From assembly GCF_000346465.2 (NCBI RefSeq), contig NC_034014.1:3644027-3708026 (forward strand): 64,000 bases of DNA. The letters run 5' to 3'. Positions 22,535 through 33,875 of this stretch are shown here, one piece after another. The notes beneath the pieces were generated by a model that saw only the letters and a list, made by a program, of their open reading frames with translations, did not search any database and was not told where the DNA came from. This stretch comes from Prunus persica. Its lineage: Eukaryota > Streptophyta > Magnoliopsida > Rosales > Rosaceae. The translations under genes and the position numbers were made by a program. Position 1 is the stretch's first letter. Each line of letters begins with the position of its first letter.

Positions 22535-22888
22535 AAAAGTCCCTGGAAGAGTTGATAGTCTGAAGGTTTTAATTAGGTTTTGCAAGTCTAATTTTCTGGT
22601 TTTCTGTCAAGTTTTCTTTACTCACTAGTCATCGAGTTGTCTAGCTGTCGGATAGGCTCGTTGGCCGTTGCTAGAAAGGCGTAAGGCGTTGAAGAGACCT
22701 ACGCAGGGACTAGCAACCTTGAATTAGGAGGAGAACAGAAGGAAAGCATAAAACCTAATTAGGGATGGGAAACCTATATAAAACCTTGAATTAGGAGGCG
22801 TAAACCTATATATATATATATATTTGGCATGGGAAACTGCTCTTGCATGATGGAGCAGCTTTGGAGGGATTAAATTTATCTATATCTG

Positions 22889-23070
22889 GAGCTCATTCGA
22901 AAGTTGCTCTTCTGGAGGCAAGCAAGAGTAAATAAGGGGTCTAGAAATACTACGAGCCCTCTAAAGCACATACAATCAGATGGTGGTTCAGTAATCAAGT
23001 GAGATGAGGATACCCGCAGTCAGCAAACTAACTCGGAAGACTCTAGACTCAACGATGTGATTAGTGTTTT
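22889..23070 (+). pseudogene. Fragment of a guanylate-binding-protein-like gene, 3' end
   Basis: Begins with a piece matching 26530-26565 (AHSKVALLEA). It then carries a segment reading STTSPLKHTQSDGGSV and DEDTRSQQTNSEDS, with stops between, resembling the tail of plant GB1/RHD3-type guanylate-binding proteins. The frame is broken. Confidence 0.5.
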
Positions 23071-23078
23071 TAGTTAGT

Positions 23079-23138
23079 TACATCGTAAGCCACAAAAGAT
23101 ACTCAATGGTTTTAGTCCAGAGACAGGACAGTTAGAAA
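23079..23138 (-). pseudogene. Fragment of the LRR/UBL gene (intron/exon near 7660-7720)
   Basis: ACATCGTAAGCCACAAAAGA then TACTCAATGGTTTTAGTCCA closely matches the intact gene around 7660-7705. Only about 60 bp is kept. Confidence 0.75.
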
Positions 23139-23180
23139 TCACGTGTCAAAATAAGTAATATTTTAAAAATAAATACTGGT

Positions 23181-23417
23181 TATAGCTGCCCGGCTATACT
23201 ATTTTTAAAAAGAAGACCCTTCAATTAGGCGCCACGTGTCAGCATAAGTATAGCCGTGGGGCTGTACTATTTAACAAACATTTAAAACCCAAGTAGAGCC
23301 GCGCGGGCATAGAATTTGTAATTTTTTTTTAACCGAGTATAGCCGGTCGGCTATACCATTAAAAAATTTGCGATTTGGCTCCCAAGTGTCAAAATTGGTA
23401 TAGCCGCGCGGAGATAC
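23181..23417. repeat. Palindrome cluster 1 (GTATAGCCGNNCGGCTATAC type)
   Basis: Five degenerate copies at about 23181-23198, 23249-23266, 23291-23311, 23337-23355 and 23399-23417, spaced 40-70 bp. Several are followed by ACTATTTTTAAAAA or preceded by CACGTGTCAAAAT-like words. Each can fold into a short GC-cored hairpin. Confidence 0.9.
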
Positions 23418-23432
23418 TCTTTAAATACATTA

Positions 23433-23512
23433 AGATTTCTGTCTCAGAAGACCTTGATGGAAATCCTATCCTCTCTGCAGATCTCAAGGCTGCTTAATTT
23501 AATGGTTTCGAG
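23433..23512 (+). pseudogene. Kelch-like protein fragment, near C-terminus
   Basis: Reads VSEDLDGNPILSADLKAA then a stop, matching copy A at 10907-10965 and copy B at 19905-19970. Confidence 0.8.
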
Positions 23513-23854
23513 GCTGTTCACCAGCTTCAAGCCACTTCGCAAGTGAATGTGGGAGTTCATAATTTGAAGCAACATCAACCTTTGGTCCCCAATCTGCCAA
23601 ACAAGTAAAACGTAGAGCATATCAGCAAATAATCAGTATATTGTATTCTCATTTGGTCAAGCTGGTCTATTTCTACCACATCAAATCATATTCCTGAGGC
23701 TTCTGCATACTATTGCTAGAACAAGAAGAAGCCCACGTAATAAGATATGCTTAATAATCCAAAACCACCACGAGGATTCTGAAATGACCATGTACGATAC
23801 GTTTCCTTTGGATGATACGTCTTCTTTTGTATGATACGTTTCCATTATAGCCGC

Positions 23855-23955
23855 AAGGCTCGACTCTATAAATAGAAATTATAAACGTACAGCCGCACGG
23901 CTATACGTTCTAATTACATCCGAATATTTTAAAAGCACAGCCGAACGGCTATACT
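23855..23955. repeat. Palindrome cluster 2
   Basis: Three copies at about 23855-23872, 23888-23906 and 23937-23955, including ACAGCCGCACGGCTATAC and ACAGCCGAACGGCTATAC. They correspond to the copies at 29294-29402 in the duplicated segment. Confidence 0.9.
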
Positions 23956-24043
23956 CCACGAAGCTTGCACTCGCAGAGGACGGAACTTTCTCTCGCAGTC
24001 ACTGCTTCGTCCTCCAGGTTCGGCACCGGAAAAAGACGCAATC

Positions 24044-24172
24044 CGCCTAGGCGCCCGCCTAGCTACTACCTAGCCGCCTAGCCGCCTAGGCGCCCGCCTA
24101 GCCACCGCCTAGCCGCCTAGCGACCACCTAGCTACCGCCTAGCAGCCTAGCCTCCTAGCGCCAGCCTAGGCC
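24044..24172. repeat. GCCTAGCC/GCCTAGCG tandem array, short allele
   Basis: Irregular 8-19 bp units built on CCGCCTAG(C/G) repeated across about 130 bp, GC-rich against an AT-rich background. Confidence 0.9.
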
Positions 24173-24730
24173 GACTTTTCGAACACTGCGATTGACTCAA
24201 AGTCTGAAACCCGAAATTGAAAAAATTTATCTGCAAATTTGAGATTGGGAAGCCGAAGCAGTGAAGCACAAGTCTGGTCCATAGAAGAAGAGATCATGAG
24301 ACTCTTAATTCATCTAATTCCATTCCTCTCCCTGTTTCGCGCCTTATATTCTTCTCTCTTCGCACTGACGACATGGCGCAGAAGAAAAAAATACAAAATT
24401 TGCTGACTTGGTGTCTGTCTTCTGTGGAAGGAAATGATGAAGTTGTCCTATCATGGAGTTTCTATGGTGTTGCCAATAACAAGGTTCTGTGAATGGCATG
24501 CGTTAGGCTACTTGAATTCAAATTGATTCTGAAGTTCAAACATTTCTGTGAATGGCATGAGTTTAGCTTCTCTTGCTTTGCTTAATCTTTAATATGCAAA
24601 TGGCATTTATGCTTGTACCTCACTGCCTGTGTTTTAGGTGGAGAATGTTAGTACAATTTTTGTTTGCCGCATTCCTCGTAATAGTGATTCACTATTTCAG
24701 ACTAGTCGAAATCCGTCTTTCTGCATTTTT

Positions 24731-24732
<2 letters not shown>

Positions 24733-24761
<29 letters not shown>

Positions 24762-24777
24762 AGAGAGAGAGAGAGAG
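24733..24777. repeat. (GTA)n(GA)n compound microsatellite
   Basis: About ten GTA units followed by about eight GA units, directly beyond the end of the duplicated segment. Confidence 0.95.
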
Positions 24778-24959
24778 CAATCTTGACCTTTTGTTTTCAA
24801 GAATTTGCTTGCCAATTCATACATGTACTGTTAAACTGGCATTTTCTGCTTTTAGGTTACGCTTGTTAGCTATTTATGACATTCTAGGCACATTGAGCAC
24901 TACTATTTATTCCAAAAGAGTACTTTTGAATCATGTTATCTATGTATAATGTATGTTGG

Positions 24960-26275
24960 ACTTGGAGGCGCTAATTGTACAGTATGAATGGCCAATATAG
25001 ACACGAGCCTCCATTCGAGCTCTATTTTCAGATAGAGAATGCTAGTACGGCCGTTGAACAACGAACATGATCTACAGAGAATTAACGAAATTCAGGTCAG
25101 TGACCCACTGTTGTATTTGATCTCTCTCTTGTAGGTCATGAATTCAAATCTGTTACTCTCTTTATTGATATTGGTTTGTGTTGAACTTGAAGGCTAAGTT
25201 TTTCTAATGCAGTTGGACAAATTACGGTCTGAATTCAGATCTGGGCTAGACGCATTGACAAGGTTTGTTTTTCAAAGAACAAGGCCGAAGCAAGTTGAGG
25301 CAACTATGATGACGGGTCCCGCACCATATCCTCTTCATGGCAGGTTTATGTACTCCTTGAGCTCTCTTTATTGGGTGGTATTTTGCAACGGGCTCTGAAT
25401 TATTAGTTTTTATTCATGATTTTCCTTGTGTATAAAAGTTTAGCAGAATCTTAGTTTCTAATCGGAAAAAAGTGGAAGTAGTGAATGTGTAATAAACGAT
25501 TGACCAACCAACTGGAATTAGATGTGTGCTATATAAATTTTGGTCTTGGTTAGCTTCTTTGTGCTGTTTTGAGGTTACATAAATAATATATGTTGCCCTG
25601 TGTCTTGTCTGAAGAGAGTAGATGTTGAAGTGGATGTTCTGTTTTCATTTTAAACTACAACAATGGAGAATACAATAATAAAATAACCCTTTTGGATCTC
25701 AGACTTCATACGGAATAGAGGGTGAATAAGAAACTCACTCTGGAACAACTCTGAACACAAATTTCTTAGGCATCATTTGATTGTGTTAATCTTACTCTGC
25801 AGAGTGTCGAAGAAGATGGTTGCCTGAACAGCATATGATTATGCTCTTGAGGTAAGTCCGCTTTTCACAGTCCAAAAAATCCTGAAGAAAAAGATAAGAA
25901 CCTTGTTCTTGCCTCATATATAATTGAATTCTTTGTGATAACAAATAGTTTGTTGCAGTATATATGGATGTGTATATCTGATTATCTACAAGCTCATAGG
26001 CATTATGTAAGAACTCAGTTATCGGAAATAGAACCCTATGGAAATCATTGAAAATGTTTAGGGATGAAGAAGAATCCTTATTTTGCAAATGTTTGCTTTT
26101 CTTTTCAATATATGTATCAATGATGTGGTACTTGACTATTACACATTCTTTGCAGACTGCCAAATCGAAAGTAGATAGTTATGATGCTGAAATATCATCA
26201 ATGAAGCTTGAAATCAAGGACTTAAGTCACAAATTAGAAGCTGCAAATGCACAGGCCCACTCATTTGAGAGAGAA
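24960..26275. repeat. Dispersed duplication shared with 34153-34790
   Basis: Blocks 24960-25222, 25500-25770 and 26160-26275 match 34153-34405, 34405-34674 and 34675-34790. The right copy lacks the pieces between these blocks. Confidence 0.85.
25213..25343 (+). pseudogene. Guanylate-binding-protein-like exon relic
   Basis: An exon bounded by AG and GT reads LDKLRSEFRSGLDALTRFVF then QRTRPKQVEATMMTGP. This resembles the region after the GTPase domain in plant GB1/RHD3-type guanylate-binding proteins (At5g46070 type). No GTPase domain exons were found in the window. Confidence 0.55.
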
Positions 26276-26868
26276 AAAAAAAGACATGATCAAGTCCAAG
26301 AAAGGTGTAAAATCGCTGAAAAACAAGTCACAAGAGCGACTGATATTTGCCGATATAAAGCACGAGCTCGATCGGATGTCGCTCAAAAGGAAACTAGTGA
26401 GATGCAGAAGTTATTGGAAAATGGAAAGATTGGCCCAAATTGAGAGGGCTGAGAGGCGTATTGGAAGTTTGCCAAGGGAAAAAAGAAACTTAGATGATGA
26501 GTTAGAGAGAATTCGTGTATCAGAGATGGGGGCTCATTCGAAAGTTGCTCTTCTGAAGGCAAGAGTTGAAGAAAGAGAGAAGGAAACAGAATCACTATTA
26601 AAATCAAATAATGAGCAGAGCAGAGAACTAGTCTAGTACTGTCGTCCTTCAAGGCCTTCTGGACAGTGAGCGTGCAGCACATGCAGATGCAAACAATAGG
26701 GCAGACTCCCTGACTCTTCAGCTACAAGCTGCACAGGCAAAACTTGATTCACTCCACTCCAGCGAGTTGACTTCTGTTGGGCTGAATGAAACAGCAATGC
26801 ATATCAAGCTAAAGACTGCTTCCCACGGGAAACGCTCAAGGGGTCTAGAAGTACTACGAGCCCTCTAA
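26156..26868 (+). pseudogene. Guanylate-binding-protein-like coiled coil, frameshifted
   Basis: After an AG acceptor the frame reads TAKSKVDSYDAEISSMKLEI. The coiled coil shifts frame near 26410 (MERLAQIERAERRIG), meets a TAG at about 26635, and resumes as LLDSERAAHADANNRADSLT and NETAMHIKLKTASHGKRSRG. The heptad-rich sequence matches the C-terminal coiled coil of plant guanylate-binding proteins. It merges into palindrome cluster 3. Confidence 0.65.
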
Positions 26869-26897
26869 AGCACACCCAATCAGAAGATGGTGGTTCA

Positions 26898-27183
26898 GTA
26901 TAGCCGGGCGGCTATACTATTTAAAAAAATAAAAAATAAAAAACCAAGTATAGCCGATCGGGTATACTATTTTTTAATTTAAAAAGACCCCATCGATGAG
27001 TTGCTCACGTGTCAAAATACGTATAGCCGCGCAGATATACTATTTATTTAAAATAAAAATGTGTCAAAATAAGTATCGATGCGCGGTTATACTATTTTTT
27101 TTTTAAAAAGAAACCTCTGTTATAGCCGCCTGGCTAGACTCTTTAAATACATTGTATTTAAAGGTATAGCCACAAGGCTATAC
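26898..27183. repeat. Palindrome cluster 3
   Basis: Six copies at about 26898-26918, 26948-26968, 27020-27040, 27073-27093, 27121-27140 and 27163-27183. Centres vary (GCCGGGCGGC, GCCGATCGGG, GCCACAAGGC). The spacer often contains ACTATTT and runs of A. Confidence 0.9.
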
Positions 27184-27512
27184 GAGTTAATAAAAAAAAT
27201 TAAAAGAAAAGGACCCTCCTAGTTGAATTATTTTATACTTTATAGATATTAAATTGTAAGTTTCAACATATCCGAAGTAGATATTGAAGAGCCTTTAAGA
27301 CGTATGTACAGAACATGGATGTATTATTGAAAAATACATACGTATGTGTATAATAGAGTATTAAACATAAAGTGCTAAATTCTTTTTACGAGTAATAACC
27401 AGAGTAAAAAATAAAAAAGGGACAATAGAGACTCTAGTAATAACTCTGCAAACCTCTCTCACCAATGTCTTGCACCAAGGGGTAAAATTGTGAGAGAGAT
27501 TGCATAAGGAAC

Positions 27513-28103
27513 TGTTGGAAAAAAGAGTGCTAAATTGCTATAAAATAAACAATATAAATACTGCAAATAGAACAGATTTTTACAAAGGATAATTGAATTA
27601 GAAGAACCTTAATTGAGTCGAGGCAAGTGTTGGACACTCTGACCTTAAGACTAATTACTCCCCACACTGGTGCTTATGGTTCACTAGCGTTTGCCTTCCA
27701 GGATACAACAACTCTCCTTCTTATGAAAGAAGCACTGCAATTCACAAGGAACTTAGAACCAAATTATGCAGGAACCTCTCTTTATGAAAACTCTAATGCT
27801 CTCTATATATGAAAGTCTATATGTAGAGAATTAAATTGAATGAATAAAACTGCAAGAGGATTGCTCTATTTATATATGATGAAATACCCTTTCCAAAAAG
27901 GTATCCTAATCTGAAAAGGCAAACAATGCATCCCTTGGTCTAAAGAGTTGTCATCCTAAACAATGCATCCCTTGGTTTGAAGAGTTGTCACCTCCCATGT
28001 GAAGATGTCTTTAATCCAAGGGTCATGTCTTTTAACCCAATGAATTTTATTAATTTCCATTCAAATAGGAAAATTAATATTAATTAATATTAAATTTCCA
28101 ACA
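27513..28103. mobile_element. Solo LTR, 591 bp
   Basis: Begins TGTTGGAAA and ends TTTCCAACA, perfect inverted ends with TG...CA termini. Flanks are GGAAC (27508-27512) and GGGAC (28104-28108), 4 of 5 bases alike, as expected for a 5-bp target duplication. It contains TATA-like ATTTATATATGATG near 27870 and a tandem AACAATGCATCCCTTGGT word at 27924 and 27960. There is no internal domain, so it is a product of LTR-LTR recombination. Confidence 0.75.
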
Positions 28104-28108
28104 GGGAC

Positions 28109-28195
28109 TAGTGGTGACACTGCTCTCCATATTCTATCTTTGCAATGAGTTCTTGGTGTTGGTTTGTGAAGAACCAACCCAACAAAAGTCAGCTC
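28109..28195 (-). pseudogene. Fragment of LRR/UBL exon 1 and upstream region
   Basis: Matches 9150-9215 and 9298-9312 (GTGACACTGCTCTCCAT, GAGTTCTTGGTGTTGGT, AAAAGTCAGCTC). It lies directly beside the solo LTR. Confidence 0.75.
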
Positions 28196-28559
28196 GAATC
28201 TGTCCAAAAAAACAAAGGACACTACTTGCCTCTTTACCGATAAGGAGATGCTACTTCTTCATGCGAATTGGGTTGACCAAAAATCAGATCGGACTGATTT
28301 AGTCTGGTTCTAGTTTCGGTTCTTGTAGTGAAAAAACCATACCTGCCCGAATGTGTATTTTTTAATTTTTTAATAAAATAGTTAAGCAAATGCTTAATTT
28401 CTAAGTTACCTTTTGTAGGTGTCGAGAAAAGTAAACTACTACAGCTTGATGAAGGATTTCTTTTGACCATTATGTGTAAACTGTATCAAACCTATGCTGG
28501 ATGTGCACCGATTAACTGATATGTTCAAAGAATCCTACGGAACAATAACCAGCTGAAAA

Positions 28560-28980
28560 TTTTGATGCTGCTGCTGCAATTTCTTTTCTTGAGGTAGGAA
28601 AGCATACCTGCATAGCCATGCAGGAGTTTCTAATAGTGGTGAGACCCTAATATTTGTAGAATCAGTTTATGCACTGGCACTGATTTCGGTCCTTTTCAGA
28701 TAATGGAGCTTGATGTGTCCAAGACGAGTGCAGATATGCAAGGTTCTACTACCAGAGCTGATGGTGAGAGTTAAAGTTATTTCTCTCTCTCTCTCTCTCT
28801 CATGTACCATATTCTATTTGTTGAAAATACATGCATTTTTGGATTTGGTGCAGAACTCCTGTGGTGGAGATAATTCTGGACGAGCTAACTTACAATGGAG
28901 ATGTTGTTTCCCCAATATAGACAGGCTGTTCACCAGCTTCAAGCAACTCCGCAAGTGAATCTGGGGGTTCATAATTTGAA
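28560..28980 (+). pseudogene. Unidentified exon-like relics
   Basis: Short exon-like pieces with AG/GT borders: DAAAAISFLE at about 28566-28593, IMELDVSKTSADMQGSTTRADG at about 28700-28765, and QAVHQLQATPQVNLGVHNLKQ at about 28920-28983. The last also occurs at 23513-23570. I do not recognise the parent gene. Confidence 0.35.
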
Positions 28981-29293
28981 GCAAGGTCAAGAAAACAAAA
29001 AACAACAACATCAACCTTCGGTCCCCAATCTGCCAAACAAGTAAAACGTAGAGCATATCAGCAAATAATCAGCATACCGTATTCTCATTTGGTCAAGCTG
29101 GTCTATTTCTACCACATCAAATCATATTCCTGAGGCTTCTGCAATTTTATCAGCATACTATTGCTAGAACAAGAAGAAGCCCACGTAATAAGATATGCTT
29201 AATAATCCAAAACCACCATGAGGATTCTGAAATGACCATGTACGATACGTTTCCTTTGGATGATACGTCTTCTTTTGTATGATACGTTTCCAT

Positions 29294-29402
29294 TATAGCC
29301 GCAAGGCTCGACTCTATAAATAGAAATTATAAACGTACAGCCGCACGGCTATACTTTCTAATTACATTCGAATATTTTAAAAGTACAGCCGAACGGCTAT
29401 AC
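29294..29402. repeat. Palindrome cluster 4
   Basis: Three copies at about 29294-29310, 29335-29354 and 29383-29402, the duplicate of cluster 2. Confidence 0.9.
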
Positions 29403-29509
29403 TCTTTAAATATTTTCATACGAACACGAAGCTTGCACTCGCAGAGGACGGAACTTTCTCTCGCAGTCACTGCTTCGTCCTCCGGGTTCGGCACCGAAAA
29501 AAGACCCAA

Positions 29510-29712
29510 TCCGCCAAGGCACCCGCCTAGCTACTACCTAGCCGCCTAGCGACCGCCTAGCCACCGCCTAGCCGCCTAGCGCCCGCCTAGCCGCCTAGCC
29601 ACCGCCTAGCGCCCGCCTAGCCACCGCCTAGCAGCCTAGCCACCGCCTAGCAGCCTAGCCACCGCCTAGCAGCCTAGCGCCAGCCTAGCCGCCTAGCCGC
29701 CCGCCTAGGCCG
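29510..29712. repeat. GCCTAGCC/GCCTAGCG tandem array, long allele
   Basis: About 200 bp of CCGCCTAGC-type units, roughly 70 bp longer than the copy at 24044-24172. It includes three near-identical ACCGCCTAGCAGCCTAGCC units. Confidence 0.9.
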
Positions 29713-30470
29713 ACTTTTCGAACACTGCGATTGACTCAAAGTCTGAAACCCGAAATTGAAAAAATTTATCTGCAAATTTGAGATTGGGAAGCCGAAGCAG
29801 TGAAGCACAAGTCAGGTCCATAGAAGAAGAGATCATGAGACTCTTAATTCATCTAATTCCATTCCTCTCCCTGTTTCGCGCCTTATATTCTTCTCTCTTC
29901 ACACTGACGACATGGCGCAGAAGAAAAAAATACATAATTTGCTGACTTGGTGTCTGTCTTCTGTGGAAGGAAATGATGAAGTGTCCTATCATGGAGTTTC
30001 TATGGTGTTGCCAATAACAAGGTTCTGTGAATGGCATGCGTTAGGCTACTTGAATTCAAATTGATTCTGAAGTTTAAACATTTCTGTGAATGGCATGCGT
30101 TTAGCTTCTCTTGCTTTGCTTATTCTTTAATATGCGAAGGACATTTATGCTTGTACCTCACTGCCTGTGTTTTAGGTAGAGAAAGTTCGTACAATTTTTG
30201 TTTGCCGCATTCCTCGTAATAGTGATTCACTATTTCAGAGTAGTCAAAATCCGTCTTTTGCCCTTCAGCTATCATTGTGTTGCTACTCATAACTGTATTA
30301 ACTATATGAGTCATGACTTGCTGTTTAGTTAATTGGATATTCTTCCTTAACATATGCAGGTTTTTCTGTGTTGAAATGAGACTGAACATAGTGGAATAAA
30401 TACAAATTTCATGTGAAAAATGCGGTCCAAGTGTTTGGAATTGCAGCAAGATTTCTTTTTGAAAGCTTAA

Positions 30471-33420
30471 ATGTCAGGAAGCAAAGTGTTGCTAACGTAT
30501 AAGCGAAAGCGGCAATCAAGAACAGATCCTGTACAGGGACATGAGTGCCGTAATTCACTTTTTGTTGCTCCCGATGATACTTCTTTACGCAAACCACCAG
30601 ACTTGCAAGTTCATTTGATTGATAAGCGTTCATCAGAACATTACAAAAGGAATTCTGCGGTGAGATTTTAGAAAGTTGGAACCTGTTCAAATTTTTTAGT
30701 TTGTTTCATAGGGATATATGTTGTATGTCAATCATCTTTATGTAGATAATTTTATAATCCATCCTTCCCTATTTGTCCTCTAATAATTTTGTTCTTGAAA
30801 AAAATACTGAAAAGAAAAAGGTTTTTAAGGGATTACCAGATACCACCAGAATGTGCCCTATTCAACCCACCCTTGAAAGCGTATCCAGTTGAGATGAACA
30901 TTTAGATTTGGTTCTTTAATTTAGGTTTCTATGAAGATCTTCTCTTAGCTGTCTTAGACCTATAATTTATTTTTAAGGTCATTGCTATATTCTGTCTCGC
31001 CTGCCTCTTTTTCTTTCAGGTATGCCATGTATGTTTTGTGTGCTGTGTCGGGGGTAACCTGAAGCACTGTGGAAAATGCCTTCAGTCCTACAATCTCCAA
31101 TGCCTAGATAAGCCCCATAAGGAAAAGAAACACATTGAAGTATCTGGCACAAGACAAATACCAATTAAAACCGTTCTGACAAGTCTTGATGAGGTTCCTT
31201 CCCAAAGGGATGCATATGGGAATAAGCCTAGTGGCAAGAAAGTTGGCTCATCTTCAAATGCTAATGCTGGAGCATTGGTTGATGATAATAATGTTGGAGG
31301 GAGGTTAGTTTCTCAATTGGTGATGAATTCCGCTATAATTACTGCTGATTTTGTAAGACAAAAATCATCATCAGCAGCAGCAGCATTTGAAAGAAAAAGC
31401 AGCTCTGAATGTGATGGTAGCTCGCCAAGATTGAATACATCAAACTTAGAAGACACTGATTCATTTTGTAGAAATAAGTTAGATAAATTAGGTGGGGATT
31501 CAGCTTGCGTGAAACTAGTTGACCACCTCATTGATTACTTTCTGCCGAAGGAATAAAAGAAAAAAGGATATGGATGAGTCTAATATACAAAGGAAATCAC
31601 TGCCCGTGGAAAATAGCTGCTCATTGATAACCAAATTGAATAATTCTGTTTGTACTAATACCAGTTCTTATGAAGAAACTTCCCCTGAAAACTGCTCAGT
31701 AGATCATGAAGCAGATTTGAAGCACTCCAGAGAGGTATGTAATTTGAAGCCTATCTTTTGTCAATTTGGAAATAATGTATCTGCCTATGAGCACAAACAC
31801 AATCATGTGAAATGAGAAATAGAAAATAAGATGCGACATGGAAAATACATTCTCATTTACATGTATTCTATAATAATACATATATGTATAAAAACAAGGT
31901 CAGAATAAAAGGTGCATCATTGTTAGTGCTTAGTTGCCCTCGAGTGGCTGACTGACTCCACTATTATGTGCATTCTTAACCTGATACTTCATTTCTGTAT
32001 ATGTAATTTGTAATCACCGATCTAATTTCTTTGTTACGGATCATTGATTTTACATATGCTCGTGCTGGATCTGCTGCCGCTGGAACTAAAATGTAGGTTC
32101 ACATTAACTTCAGAACTTATTGGTTTCTTATATTTGAATTGCTTACTTCATTCATCGGGACAGTTTGATGCATAAAGAAGAACAACTTCAAGATGACGAA
32201 AAGACAGGCAGTGACGCCTTACAACTGGCTGGAGAAGTACTTGGCCAGAGTGCTCAAAGTGCAATGGATGTTGAAGTTCTTCGCATGGATCATTTAAGAA
32301 AAAGTTGTGATACTAGAGACTCCTCTTCTGAAGCTGCAACTCTATGTAAACCAGGAAAAACCCATACATTGATAAGAGATGAAGCTCAAGTTTTATCAAG
32401 TGCTGATCCTAAAGCAACAGAAACCCCTCATTTAGGCAGATCACTTCCTTAATTGGACTTGTCTGTTATCCCCACTGGTAGGACTTCATTAATTTCTAGG
32501 AATGCCTTTGAACCAGTAACATTATCAATTCACATTGTGTTTAACTTACAATACTTTATCTAAAAGAATTCTTAGTAGCAGATTCATGTGGCACTGTGGA
32601 ATGCAATGTTGACTTAAACTTGAGTTCTCAGAAGCAACCTGACCTGGCTGCGCCAAAAACTATGTGGGACTCCTTGGATTATACTAGCAGAAATAATGCC
32701 ACTGTATTGCATGAACTGTCTCCTCCAGAAATGTCCGCTGTGTGAATTGAAAGAGTAGAAACTCATGCTTCATGGTTACACAAAGATGCATTTGAATGTT
32801 TAGAAGTTGGTGACAGCTGCAAAGATGATGATAAAGTTAGTCCTCTATTTTCCAAGGAAATTACACCAAAAAACCAGTGTATGCAGGTGAGGTTTGTAAT
32901 TCTTGTTGTTTGAAGTTTTGGGGATGATTTGGCTGTCAACTAATCTTATTTTACTTTTCATGTTTGGAATTGATTCCAGCTATTTTCAGAAGAAAAAACC
33001 AGTGACAACACAGCCTGTGGCGGCAGCTTCTATAGCTTCAGGACAAAGAAGAAATTCTTCAGTTCGGAGGCAAAAATAATCAACCAGAACAAGAATCTCT
33101 TCTGTTACTCGGTCTATCCTTATCAGTAAACCCTTTAACTGCAGGATGTGCAACCAATACCTGCTTCAGTGCATTTCCCTTCTTGAACTCTGTCATTGAA
33201 ACCAGAGAATTTATCCGAGATGCAGCACTCCAATCTTCCTCGAGCCATTTATCGTCAGTATTGAGACACAAGCTTATGCATGATAGTATTGCAAGCCGAG
33301 CAAGAGCTTTCAATGAAAGGAGTAAACATGTTCTACAGAGAATTTTCGAAATTCAGGTCAGTGACTTACTGTTGTCTTTGATCTCTCTCTTGTTGGTCAT
33401 GAACTCAAATCTGTTCCCCT
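30471..33420 (+). pseudogene. PHD/CHD-type chromatin protein pseudogene
   Basis: Exon-like pieces lie at 30471-30660 (MSGSKVLLTYKRKRQ), 31020-31733, 32164-32451, 32578-32887 and 33125-33355. The second has PHD-finger spacing CHVCFVCCVGGNLKHCGKC but NLQC where the family has HLQC, and it lacks the closing CxxC. A stop at 31553-31555 is bypassed only by a frame change, and a TGA interrupts at about 32743. The last piece (LRHKLMHDSIASRARAFNE) resembles CHD3-type remodelers such as CHR4. No helicase domain is present. The identification of family is moderate and that it is non-functional is likely. Confidence 0.55.
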
Positions 33421-33875
33421 ATAGCATCAAAACCTACTTGCAGTGATTTCAAAACTTTGATACCATGTAAACCCCCTATGAAACATATTGTGGTCAAATA
33501 TATGATTCTAGCTGTTAGGTTGTTTTAATTTTGGGTTCGATTTTCTCTTTTCCTGTTGAGAATCAGAATGAGTTTTTATATATAAGTCTTTTACCCCTTG
33601 AAGTTTATACTCTGAGTTTCTTACTGTTGTTGAACATTGTTTTGCAGGGAATGTTACCATAATGTCAATAATTATGCTATGTACTACTGGTGAAGTCTCT
33701 TGGCAACTGAGATTTTGTTCAGATTTAGATTATGTGTGTGTTTCATTTATGTGACTTAACTTTCGAGGTAACAATTGTACCTAAAACGCTTCAAGTGACT
33801 TTCTTTGTATTGTTAATTCAGCCCAAAGTTCGTAGAATCTATGTGTTGCCTCCCGGAAAAAATAAATAAATTATT

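Larger units (their letters stand above)
23513..24722. repeat. Segmental duplication, copy 1
   Basis: Matches 28923-30258 over almost its whole length with small indels. It contains palindrome cluster 2 and a GCCTAG tandem array, and ends at a shared CCGTCTTT. Confidence 0.9.
28923..30258. repeat. Segmental duplication, copy 2
   Basis: Second copy of 23513-24722. It differs by a longer GCCTAG array, small insertions (for example near 28987 and 29140), and point changes. Confidence 0.9.

Noticed and set aside
29327..29509. 60-residue minus-strand open frame over palindrome cluster 4
   Set aside because: It is low-complexity translation of the palindromes (SRSAV, SRAAV); nothing supports a gene.
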